64,000 nt of DNA, from the NCBI RefSeq assembly GCF_017301635.1, contig NZ_CP071091.1:4724001-4788000 (forward strand). Reading direction: 5' to 3'. Of this stretch, positions 1 to 9,100 are shown one piece after another (position 1 is the first letter of the stretch; every line of letters starts with the position of its first letter). Below the pieces are notes generated by a model, which worked only from the letters and a program-made list of their open reading frames with translations, was not told the DNA's origin and searched no databases. The position numbers were made by a program, and so were the translations under genes. This DNA comes from Myxococcus landrumus. GTDB taxonomy: Bacteria > Myxococcota > Myxococcia > Myxococcales > Myxococcaceae.

Positions 1-263
1 AAGCAATCCCCCGCCAGCGCCGCGCCCTTCACGGGTGCGCCATAGCGGGAGTAGTCGCGCTCGGTGTGGCAGGCGCCACACACCAGCACGGACTCCACGA
101 GATACCGCCCGCGCGCCACGGGATCTGCCTTCACGTCCACCACGGCGGCGGGCGCGGGCGCCACGGGCGTCGGGGCCGGCTCCTCCTTCTTCTGACGGCA
201 CGCCCCCACCACCACCGCCACCACGACCCCCAGGCCCACCAGCCCGCCAGAACGCATCCGCAT
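1..263 (-). CDS. c-type cytochrome lipoprotein (3' end outside window)
   Basis: Only the first 87 codons lie in the window. The ATG sits two bases after the stop of the upstream Rieske gene, so the two are almost certainly co-transcribed. Residues 1-22 are a lipoprotein signal with lipobox VVGAC (Cys22), followed by a Pro/Ala-rich linker and the covalent heme motif CGACH at residues 62-66. The family is exported and usually carries electrons on the periplasmic side. The partner and the rest of the fold cannot be judged because the C-terminus is missing. A link to the adjacent oxygenase is inferred from gene order only; Rieske oxygenases are cytoplasmic and normally use ferredoxin, so a direct electron-transfer role is doubtful. 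Confidence 0.8.
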   Translation of the reverse strand, partial: MRMRSGGLVGLGVVVAVVVGACRQKKEEPAPTPVAPAPAAVVDVKADPVARGRYLVESVLVCGACHTERDYSRYGAPVKGAALAGDC

Positions 264-265
264 GC

Positions 266-1279
266 TCACTCCAGCCCAGGGAACCGTGGAGCGTCTCCCA
301 GGCGCAAGGCCGCGATGGCGCGGCGGTATTCAATGGGGAGGCAGTCTGCCTTCACGTGCACCTCCTGGGCAAAGTCCACCGGATGCGCCCGAGGCCGCTG
401 CCCCTCGGCGACGCGCCGGTCCTGCTCCAGGATGGCCAGCTCCGACTTGATGAACATCTCCCCGAAGTTGCGAATCTTCGGGTGGTACGAGGCGAAGTAG
501 AAGCACTGCATCTTCTCTTCGGAGAGCGGCGAGGCCACCGCATAGACGGTGTGCGCGTAGAAGAGGGTGGGCTTGAAGGCCAGGCGCACCGCGAAGGGAA
601 ACGTCACGTCATAGGTCAAGGTGGTCCGGTCCACGCGCCCCGGAGCCCCGTCCAGTCCCGGAGCGAGCGCCGGGTAGACGATGCGCGAACGAATCCCCGC
701 GGAGAGCCGCTCCACCTCGTAGGGGGGCACCTCCGGCTGCTCGGGATTGCCAAACGTCCCCCGGTGCACCCAGGACAGGTGGGCCACGTCGAGGATGATT
801 TCCATCATCCGCCCCGCGGACACCTCCCAGTCCAGGCGAGGCAACGCCACGGTGGCGACGGTGCCATCCTCCAGCTCCGGCCACTCCGGCAGCGGCGCCG
901 CGGGTGCGTCCGCGAGGCAGACCCAGACGAGCCCGTACCGCTCGATACACCGATATGTATCAAGGCGGGCCGAGGCGGGGATGGGCGCCGAGGGCTGGGA
1001 GGGAATCCTCAGACACTGGCCGTCCCGCCCGTAAGTCCAACCATGAAACGCACAGCGAAGGCCCTGTGTGACACGTTCTCCCTGGCACAGGTCCGCCCCA
1101 CGGTGTGCGCAGTAGCGCTGCGTCGCGGCGACTCCCGTATCACCCCGCCAGACCACCCCATCCGTTCCAAGCAACCGGAACGCGACCGGACGCTCCTGGA
1201 CTTCATGTGAGAAGGCGACGGGATGCCAGTAGGCGGAGAAGACCTCTTGATACGAGCGCAAGGGGGCGTGGGTCCTCAC
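266..1279 (-). CDS. Rieske [2Fe-2S] non-heme iron oxygenase
   Basis: 337 residues, close to the size of single-component Rieske oxygenase alpha subunits of the VanA type. The Rieske cluster ligands are visible as C57-x-H59 and C76-x-x-H79 (CAH and CAFH contexts). The mononuclear iron motif D164-x2-H167-x4-H172 follows. The family hydroxylates, demethylates or desaturates small substrates with O2 and an external reductase; no reductase gene is in the window. The start is a GTG that overlaps the TGA of the upstream 61-codon gene (GTGA), which indicates translational coupling. The substrate is unknown. The upstream peptide is an obvious candidate but this is inference. Confidence 0.88.
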   Translation of the reverse strand: MRTHAPLRSYQEVFSAYWHPVAFSHEVQERPVAFRLLGTDGVVWRGDTGVAATQRYCAHRGADLCQGERVTQGLRCAFHGWTYGRDGQCLRIPSQPSAPIPASARLDTYRCIERYGLVWVCLADAPAAPLPEWPELEDGTVATVALPRLDWEVSAGRMMEIILDVAHLSWVHRGTFGNPEQPEVPPYEVERLSAGIRSRIVYPALAPGLDGAPGRVDRTTLTYDVTFPFAVRLAFKPTLFYAHTVYAVASPLSEEKMQCFYFASYHPKIRNFGEMFIKSELAILEQDRRVAEGQRPRAHPVDFAQEVHVKADCLPIEYRRAIAALRLGDAPRFPGLE

Positions 1280-1461
1280 GCCAACGCGAGCGGAGCAATC
1301 TTGCTCTCGATTTCCTCGAGCAAGAAATCAATCTCCTCGATTTCGTCCAGCTTCTCCGGGGGCGGCACGGTTTCCGACGCCGCGAGTTCCATCGGAGCGG
1401 AGGAAGCTTCGGACACCGTCGAAGGAGCAACAGGTGATGACTCCGACGCCTTCAATGCCAT
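1276..1461 (-). CDS. 61-residue acidic peptide, possible RiPP-type precursor
   Basis: The ATG is preceded by GGAGG four bases upstream, and the stop overlaps the GTG start of the Rieske gene, so this is very likely a real gene. The first half is Ser/Ala/Pro-rich. The second half is an acidic amphipathic stretch (EKLDEIEEIDFLLEEIES) followed by a short neutral tail, KIAPLALA. There is no signal peptide, Cys or membrane segment. The shape (charged helical leader plus short hydrophobic tail, first gene of an operon with an oxidative enzyme) resembles ribosomal peptide precursors. I recognise no family. It could instead be a small regulatory or chaperone-like partner of the oxygenase. No peptidase or transporter is visible on this side of the window edge. 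Confidence 0.7.
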   Translation of the reverse strand: MALKASESSPVAPSTVSEASSAPMELAASETVPPPEKLDEIEEIDFLLEEIESKIAPLALA

Positions 1462-1623
1462 GACGCCTCCAGACCTTCGCTGAGCAAGGGGCGGCATGGT
1501 CCCGGGAACCCGACCGGAGTGTCAATACACAGGCCGTACATTTGCGTCATATTACAAACCATGACCGCACCTGTGTTCGCGCGATACGGGTTCTCCTCGA
1601 TATGAATTGCCGCGCCGCGAAAT

Positions 1624-1645
1624 CGGAAGGCCCGAATGCCTTCCG
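1624..1645. promoter_or_regulatory. perfect 8-bp dyad upstream of the barrel/NRPS operon
   Basis: Arms CGGAAGGC and GCCTTCCG are separated by six bases (CCGAAT). The dyad lies about 30 bp before the ATG at 1676, in the divergent region between the peptide/Rieske operon and the barrel gene. It shares the core GGC-N2-GAAT-GCC with a second dyad at 1655-1672. It could be an operator or an mRNA hairpin. Confidence 0.5.
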
Positions 1646-1654
1646 CGCGCGACT

Positions 1655-1672
1655 GATGGCTAGAATGCCATC
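1655..1672. promoter_or_regulatory. second dyad with the same core, abutting the barrel start codon
   Basis: Arms GATGGC and GCCATC flank TAGAAT. The centre is 29 bp from that of the first dyad. It ends three bases before the ATG, occupying the place of a ribosome-binding site, and no other Shine-Dalgarno sequence is evident. As RNA it would hide the initiation region; as DNA it may bind a repressor together with the first dyad. Confidence 0.45.
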
Positions 1673-1675
1673 CAC

Positions 1676-3121
1676 ATGCCAGTCCTGCGTCCCCGCGTAC
1701 TCCTTGTCACATGTCTGCTGCATTGCAGCGTGGCGGTCGCATCGGGATGGAGTCAGATTTCACCTCCCTCTGCCTCCGAAGCAGTCGCGCCTGATGACAC
1801 GGCGAATTCCCAGACAGGTGCCCTGACAGAGGACGACCTGTTGCGTCCCGCGACGGTCACCGACGAGTCAGGTCCCGGAGAGGCCGAGGCGCCTCGGGGC
1901 GAAGCGACCTCCACGCCACATCCCTTCGAGGAAGGGATGGAGCCTCCCCGCATCGATGACAGCTCTCCACCGGCCTCGCTGACGCTGCGAGGGTTCTACT
2001 TCCAGCGCGCGGATGTCATGGTTTCGAGACGGGGCGCCGATGATGCCTCGGCGGCTCGGCCCTACTTCCCCGGGCTCGTGGATGTGAATCTCGACTTCAG
2101 GCCCCAGGACAGCATCCGCGCCTATGCGGTGGGACGGCTCGTCTATGACCCGCTCTCCCCGGAGCTCTCCACGCCCCGGGCCACCCTCGACAGGTTCTGG
2201 CTCTACTTCGGGCTCTTCGACCAGGTCTTCGTCATGGTCGGGCGGCAGTACATCAAGTGGGGGAGCTCTCGCGTCTGGAACACCACCGACTTCATGCGGG
2301 CCCCCAACCCGGACCCGCTGGGGGTCTTCGACGCGCGGCAGGGCGTGGACATGGTGAAGGTGAACATTCCCTTCGAGTCGCTGCGCGCGAACCTGTGGAT
2401 GCTCGCGACCGGCACCCTGGAAGAGGCCCCGGGCGGCGACGGCAAGCTTCCCGACGTGCGCTACGGCGGCGCGGTGCGCGCGGAGATTGCCCTGGGGACC
2501 AGCGAGCTCATCGCCACCGCCGCGTTCCTGGAGCGGCGACGTCCCCGATATGGGTTGGACTACTCCCTGGGCATCGGGATTCTGGACTTCAACGCCGAAG
2601 TGGCGCTCGTGCATGACTCGGAGACCCGCTTGTGGCGTGAGACGCCCGAGGGCTTCGTCGAGCGCCAGGTGAACGGAACCCAGTTGCAGGTGAGCGGCGG
2701 AGTGGCCGCGAACTTCCGCCTGGGCGACCTCCACCTCGCCGTCGCGCGGCTGGAGGGCTTCTACAATCAGCTCGGCGACGACAACCGCCGGCTCCTCACC
2801 TGGCTCCAGTCGATGGGGGACTACCGCCCCCTGTTCCTCGGGCGTGCGTATGGCCTGGCGCAGTTCTCCGTCACCCGGCGCAGCGTCTACGAGCCCTCGC
2901 TGACGCTGACCGCGATGGGCAACCTGGGCGACCCCTCCTTCCTGGGCCGCCTGGACTTCGGCTTCGTGCGGAGGAACGTGAGCATCGCCGGGTACGTCGA
3001 GGCCCCCTTCGGCCCTCGTGGCGGTGAGTTCCGCTTCCGCCCCGACCCCACCGTCGTGGACCTCCCCGCGACGGACCTGGACCTGCTCCGCGTCGGCATG
3101 AGCCTCCGCCTGATGCTGTGA
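1676..3121 (+). CDS. predicted outer-membrane beta-barrel (porin-like) protein
   Basis: 481 residues. Residues 1-24 form a Sec signal peptide, followed by a low-complexity Pro/Glu-rich stretch to about residue 95. The remainder alternates hydrophobic and polar residues with many aromatic girdle positions (for example the stretch around FWLYFGLFDQVFVMVGRQY). It ends in SLRLML, with a hydrophobic last residue as in barrel proteins though not the usual Phe. I cannot place it in a named porin family. It lies 24 bp upstream of the NRPS on the same strand, so the two are probably one transcript. LolA-like and FtsX-type genes lie on the far side of the NRPS, consistent with an envelope export role. 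Function is inferred, not demonstrated. Confidence 0.72.
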   Translation: MPVLRPRVLLVTCLLHCSVAVASGWSQISPPSASEAVAPDDTANSQTGALTEDDLLRPATVTDESGPGEAEAPRGEATSTPHPFEEGMEPPRIDDSSPPASLTLRGFYFQRADVMVSRRGADDASAARPYFPGLVDVNLDFRPQDSIRAYAVGRLVYDPLSPELSTPRATLDRFWLYFGLFDQVFVMVGRQYIKWGSSRVWNTTDFMRAPNPDPLGVFDARQGVDMVKVNIPFESLRANLWMLATGTLEEAPGGDGKLPDVRYGGAVRAEIALGTSELIATAAFLERRRPRYGLDYSLGIGILDFNAEVALVHDSETRLWRETPEGFVERQVNGTQLQVSGGVAANFRLGDLHLAVARLEGFYNQLGDDNRRLLTWLQSMGDYRPLFLGRAYGLAQFSVTRRSVYEPSLTLTAMGNLGDPSFLGRLDFGFVRRNVSIAGYVEAPFGPRGGEFRFRPDPTVVDLPATDLDLLRVGMSLRLML

Positions 3122-3145
3122 GTCCCCCCGCTTTCCTCCCCCTCC

Positions 3146-6100
3146 ATGACATCGCCCTCCGCCCCCCACGGCTCTGGCCTGTCCCTTCCGCTTGACCCGA
3201 AGCCCGGCGCCCCCGCCCAGGTCCGTCCCATGGAACCCGAGAACCCCTCCGCGACGCCCACGCGACTGGCCGAGTCCGACCGCCGACGAGTCCTGGTGGA
3301 GTGGAACGCCACGGTGTCTGACTATCCCCGCGACGCCACGCTGCCGGAGGTCTTCGCGCGGGTGGTGACGCGCTTCGCGGACAAGGTCGCCGTCGAGTTC
3401 GGAGAGCAACACCTCACCTATCGGGAATTGGATGCCCGGGCCAACGCGCTGGCCGCGAGGCTGCGCCAGTCGGGTGTGGACACGGATGTCCGCGTGGGGC
3501 TCGCCGTCGAGCGCTCGCTGGACCTCATCGTCGCCGTGGTCGCCATCGTCAAGGCGGGGGGCGCCTATGTCCCGCTGGACGTGTCGTATCCGTGGGAGCG
3601 GCTGGTGGCCATGATGGAGGATGCGCGCCCCCGCGTGCTCCTCACCTCGCGCGCGCTCGCCTCTCGTCTGCCCGGGGAAGACCTGCCCCGCGTGATGGTG
3701 GACGAGGGCGCACAGACGCTCGAGCCCGCGCCGCCCTCACGCGCCTGGCCCGACTCCCTGGCCTATGTGGGCTTCACCTCGGGCTCCACGGGGAGGCCCA
3801 AGGGTGTTGGCACCACGCACCAGGGAGTCCTGCGCAATCAACTGGGCGGGAACTACGCGCGCTTCGGTCCGGATGAAACGCTGTTGCTGTTGACACCCAT
3901 CTCCTTCGACGCCTCCACGCTCGAAATCTGGGGCGCGCTGCTGAACGGCGGAAGGCTGGTGGTGATGCCTCCCGGGGCGCCCTCGCTCAAGGAGCTGGCG
4001 CGAGTCATCCGCGAGGCCCGGGTGACCACCCTCTGGCTGACCGCGGCCCTGTTCTCCCAGGTCGTGGAAGAGCACCTGGAGCTCCTGCGCCCCATCAAGC
4101 AGTTGTTGTCGGGGGGCGACGCCGTCTCGCCCGCGCACGTGCGCCGCGTGGTCGACACCCTGAACCTGCCCGTCACCAACGGGTACGGCCCCACCGAGGC
4201 CACGGTCTTCGCCACCACCTTCACCGCGACCCAGGCCGCACAGGCCGCGGAGTCGATGCCCATCGGTCGCCCCATCGGCAACGTGCGCGCCTACGTGCTC
4301 GACGCGGATGGAGCGCCGGTCGCCCCCGGTGTCGTGGGGGAGCTGTACCTCGGAGGCGAGGGGCTCGCCCGGGGCTACATGGAGCAACCCGCGCTGACCG
4401 CGGAGCGCTTCCTGCCGGACCCCTTCACCGGAATCGCCGGCGCGCGGATGTACCGCACCGGTGACCTGGTGCGCTGGCGCGACGATGGGGTGTTGGACAT
4501 CATCGGCCGCGCGGACCAGCAGGTGAAGATTCGCGGCTTCCGAATCGAGCTGGCCGAGGTGGAAGCCGCGCTGCGCGCCCTGCCCTCCGTTCGTGACGCC
4601 GCGGTGGTGGCGCAAGCCCGCGCGCACACGGACAAGCAGTTGGTGGCGCACGTGGTGGCCGCCCCGGGTCAACAGCTCGACTCACGCGCGCTCCGCGCGG
4701 CCCTGCGCGACCGGCTGCCCGAGTTCATGGTGCCGTCGGTGGTGGTGGTCCGGGAGTCACTGCCGCTGACCCATCACAACAAGGTGGACCGCCGCGCGCT
4801 CGCCACCCAGCCCTTGCCTCACCACGAGGAGGGGAGCCCGGCCTCCGCGGAGCACGCTCCGCGCGGACACGTCGAGGAGCTGCTCACGCAACTGGTCGGT
4901 CAGGTCCTGGGGATTCAGGACGTGGCCCGGGATGCGACGTTCCACGACCTGGGCGGCCACTCGCTCAGCGCCACCCGCCTCATCTCCCGCATCCGGCGGA
5001 CGTTCGCCGTGGACCTGCCGCTCACGCCGAGCTTCGCCGCGAGGACGGTGGTCGAGCTCGCCCGCGACATCACCGAGCGCACCCACGCCCCACTGCCGTG
5101 GGACTCCGAGCCCACGCGACTCCCCGACGAAGCGCCCCGCCGCGTCTCCGCGTCGCAGGAGCGCATGTGGTTCATCCACCAACTCCAGCCGGGGCTGCGC
5201 GCCTATCTCCATCCCGAGGCAGTGGAGCTGCGGGGGCCGTTGGACGTGGCCGCGCTGGAAGAGTCGCTGCAACACCTGCTGCGGCGGCACCTGGCGCTGC
5301 GCACGCTCGTCGTCTCCCATGAGGGGCAGCCGGTTCCGCGCCTGCATCCCGTCCCCGAGCGTGTGCTGCAGGTAGAAGAGGCGCCAGGGGCGCTGCCCTG
5401 GGCCCGGCTGAGGGAAGAGGCCAATCGGCTCTTCGACCTGGAGCAAGGGCCGCTCTACCGGTTCCACCTGTTCCGAATCGCCCCCGAGCACCACGTCCTG
5501 CAACTCGTGATGCACCACCTCGTCATGGATGGGATGTCGCTGGACATCCTCTTCCGCGAGCTGGGACTGCTACTGGCGGCCCCCACCGGGCAGCGACGGG
5601 CGCTCCTGCCCGAGCCCGCGCTCACGTTCTCCGATTTCGTGGCCTGGCAACGCGCGCCGCAGGGAGCCTCGCGCGAGGACGCGGACCTCGAGTACTGGGC
5701 ACGCCAGCTCGCGGGCGCCCCCTCCAGGCTGTCGCTTCCCACCCGCAGGCCGCGCCCCAACGTCGTCAGCGACCGGGGCGCCGTCACGCCTCGACAGCGA
5801 CTGTCGCCCGAGCTCCGCCAGTCACTCGGAGCGGTGTGCCAGCGCTACCAGGTGACGCCCTTCATGGTGCTCCACGCCGCCTTCGCGGTGTTGCTGCACC
5901 GGTACTCCGGACAGGACGAGCTGTGCGTGGGCACGCCCGTCTCGGGCCGCACGCATCCCGCCGCCGATGACCTGGTCGGCTTGTTCATCAACACCGTCGT
6001 CCTGCGCACACGCGTGGAGGAGCGGGCCTCCTTCGTCGACCTCCTCACGCACGTGCGCACCACCTCGCTGGAGGCCGTCGCCCATCAACACGCGCCCTTC

Positions 6101-9100
6101 GAGCGCGTCGTCGAGAAGCTCCTGCCCGAGCGAGTCCCAGGCGAGTCGCCGCTGTTCCAGGTCATGTTCGACATGAGCCGCCTGGAGCATCCGCTCGCGT
6201 CGGCGTTCCCGGCCCATGCGCCACGGACGCTGCACCTGAGCCCCGAGGCCAGCGCCTTCGACCTCCAGCTCACCGTCTACAAGGTCGAGGAGGAATACGA
6301 GCTCTTCTTCCGCTACCGGACCGAGCTGTTCGACGAGGCGAGCCTCCAGCGGATGGCCGCCCACTACCTCCAGCTCCTGGACCACGCGCTCCAGTCTCCT
6401 GAAGTCCCCCTGCGGCGGCACACGCTCCACTCGAAGGACGAGCTCCAACACGTCCTGCGGGACTTCAACGCGACCTGGCGGCCCTTCGACGAAGAGGCCA
6501 CCCTCGCGACCCTGCTTCAGTCCGCCGTGGCGCGCACTCCGGACGCCGTCGCGCTGGTGACGCCCGACACCACCCTCACCTTCTCGAGCCTCCACGCCCG
6601 CGCGTCCCTGCTGGCCTCACACCTCGCAGCCCTCGGCGCGGGCCCCGAGCGTGTGGTGGGCCTGTGTCTGGAGCGCTCCGCGGACTCCGTCGTCGCGCTG
6701 CTCGCCATCCAGCTCAGCGGCGCCGCCTGTCTACCGCTCGACCCCTCCCACCCCGTCGCTCGCAGGACCTCGCTGCTGCGCGCATCCGGCGCGCGGCTCC
6801 TCATCTCCCGCCCCGCCCTGTTCGACGGTGCCTCACTCGACCTCACCTTCGTCCAGCCTGGCGATGAGGCCCAGCCCCATGCACCGCGGCTCCCGCCCCA
6901 GCCGCCACGGCCCGACTCCCTCGCCTACGTCCTCTACACCTCCGGCTCCACCGGCGAGCCCAAGGGCGTCGAGCTCACCCACCGCAACCTCGTCCACTGC
7001 TTCGCCTCGTTCGACGCCCACTACGACACCGCTCCCGGCTCGACGTGGGCGGCCTCCAGCAGCCTCTCCTTCGACATGCACCTGGAGGAGCTGCTCTACA
7101 GCCTCTCGCGCGGCGCCCGCGTGGTGCTCCGCCCCGTCGGCCCTCTCCATCTCGGGCGCGACATCCTCCAGCACGGCATCACCCACATCGTCATCACGCC
7201 CTCGTCGCTCGCCGCGGCCTTCGATGAGCCCGGCGCGCCCGAGTTGCTGCGCCGACTCCGGGTCGTGGTCACCGGTGGCGAGGCCCTCACCGATGCACTG
7301 GTGCGGCAGTGGGCCTTCACGAACACCCGCATCGTCAACGCCTATGGCCCCACCGAGACGAGCGTCTGCGTAGCCATCGAGCACTGCGATGCCCATCACC
7401 CCGTGAGCCTGGGCAAGCCGCTGGACCGCTCCCAGCTCTACATCCTCGATGAGACGCTCCAGCCCCAGCCCGTCGGCGTGCCCGGCGAGCTGTTCGTGGG
7501 TGGAGAGGGCGTGGGGCGGGGCTATCGCGCGCGAGCGGACCTGACCGCCGAGCGCTTCATTCCGGATGCCTTCAGCGCGGTGCCCGGAGCCCGCCTGTAC
7601 CGCACGGGTGACCGCGTCCGGTGGAACGAGGATGGCACCCTGTCCTTCCTCGGCCGCACCGACTTCCAGCTCAAGGTCCGCGGCGTGCGCGTGGAGCTCG
7701 AGGAAGTGGAAGCCGCGCTGCTGCGGCTGGACGGCATCCGTCAGGCCGCGGTCATCGCGCGTCCGTCGGTTCGGGAGGTGGAGCTGGTCGCCTTCTTCGT
7801 CTCCGAGACGCCATCGCCCGACTTGCGCGCATTGCGAAAGGCACTCGCCAGACTGCTGCCAGAGGCCATGGTGCCGTCGCGCCTGTGTCCGCTCGACGCG
7901 CTGCCCACGAACACCAGCGGCAAGGTGGACCGCAAGGCCCTCGCCGCGCTGCCCCTCGAGCCCACCTCCGACACCCCGGTGCTCGCGGAGCCGCCCCGTG
8001 GCCCCGCCGAGGAGCTGCTCGCCCTGCTCTTCCGCCAGGTCCTCGACGTGGAGCAGGTCCACCGGAGCTCGGACTTCTTCTCCCTGGGTGGCCACTCGCT
8101 CCGCGCCACGCGGCTGGTGGCTCGCATCCGCCAGTCCTTCGGCGTCGAGCTTCCCCTCGCCACCCTCTTCGCCACGCCCACCCTCGAAGCCCTCGCCCGT
8201 GTCCTCTCGAGTCCCTCGATGGAGCAGGCCGAGCCGCTCCCCGCGCCCACGCGGCGCCGCGCGGACGAGCCGCTCCTCCCGGCCCCCGCCCAGGAACGCC
8301 TCTGGTTCATCCACCAGCTCCAGCCCTCGCTGCGCGCCTACCACATCCCCGAAGCGCTGGAGCTACGGGGCCCCCTCGATGTCGCGGCGATGGAGTCCTC
8401 GCTCCGACTGCTGCTGGAGCGCCATGCCTCGTTGCGCGGCGTCTTCGTCCCGGACGATGGCCGCCCCGTCCCGCGACTGCTCCCGCTTCCCACCGAAGTG
8501 CTGCAACGGGAGGACCTCGCTTCAACAGGCGAAGACCCCTCGGCGCGACTCCAGGCCCGGATGCGCGAAGAGGCCCGCCGCGCCTTCTCCCTCGCGGAGG
8601 GACCGCTGTACCGCTTCCGCCTGTTCCGCCTGGCCCCCGAGCACCACGTGCTGTTGCTCGTGCTGCACCACATCCTCGTCGACGGGGTGTCGGTGGAGCT
8701 TCTCTTGCGCGAGCTGGCCCACGCCTACTCCGCGCTGAGCCAGCACCGCGAGCCCGCGCTCCCCGCCGTGACGCTCACCCAGGCGGACGCGGCCATGTGG
8801 CAGCGCTCCCCCGCCGTGCGCGCCCAGGAGGACGTCCACCTCGACTACTGGAAGCAGCAGCTCGCGGGGGCGCCCACGTCCCTGTCGCTTCCTCTCGACA
8901 GGCCGCGCCCGGCCGCGCGGGGAGACGAAGGCGCCTTCGCCACGCCTCACAAGCTCAGCCCCGCGATGACACGCGCCCTGGCCGAGCTGTGCCAGGAGCA
9001 CCACGTCACGCCGTTCATGGCGCTGTATGCCTCCTTCGCCGCGCTGCTGCACCGCTACTCCGCGCAGGACGAGCTGTGCGTGGGTGTTCCCGTCTCGGGC

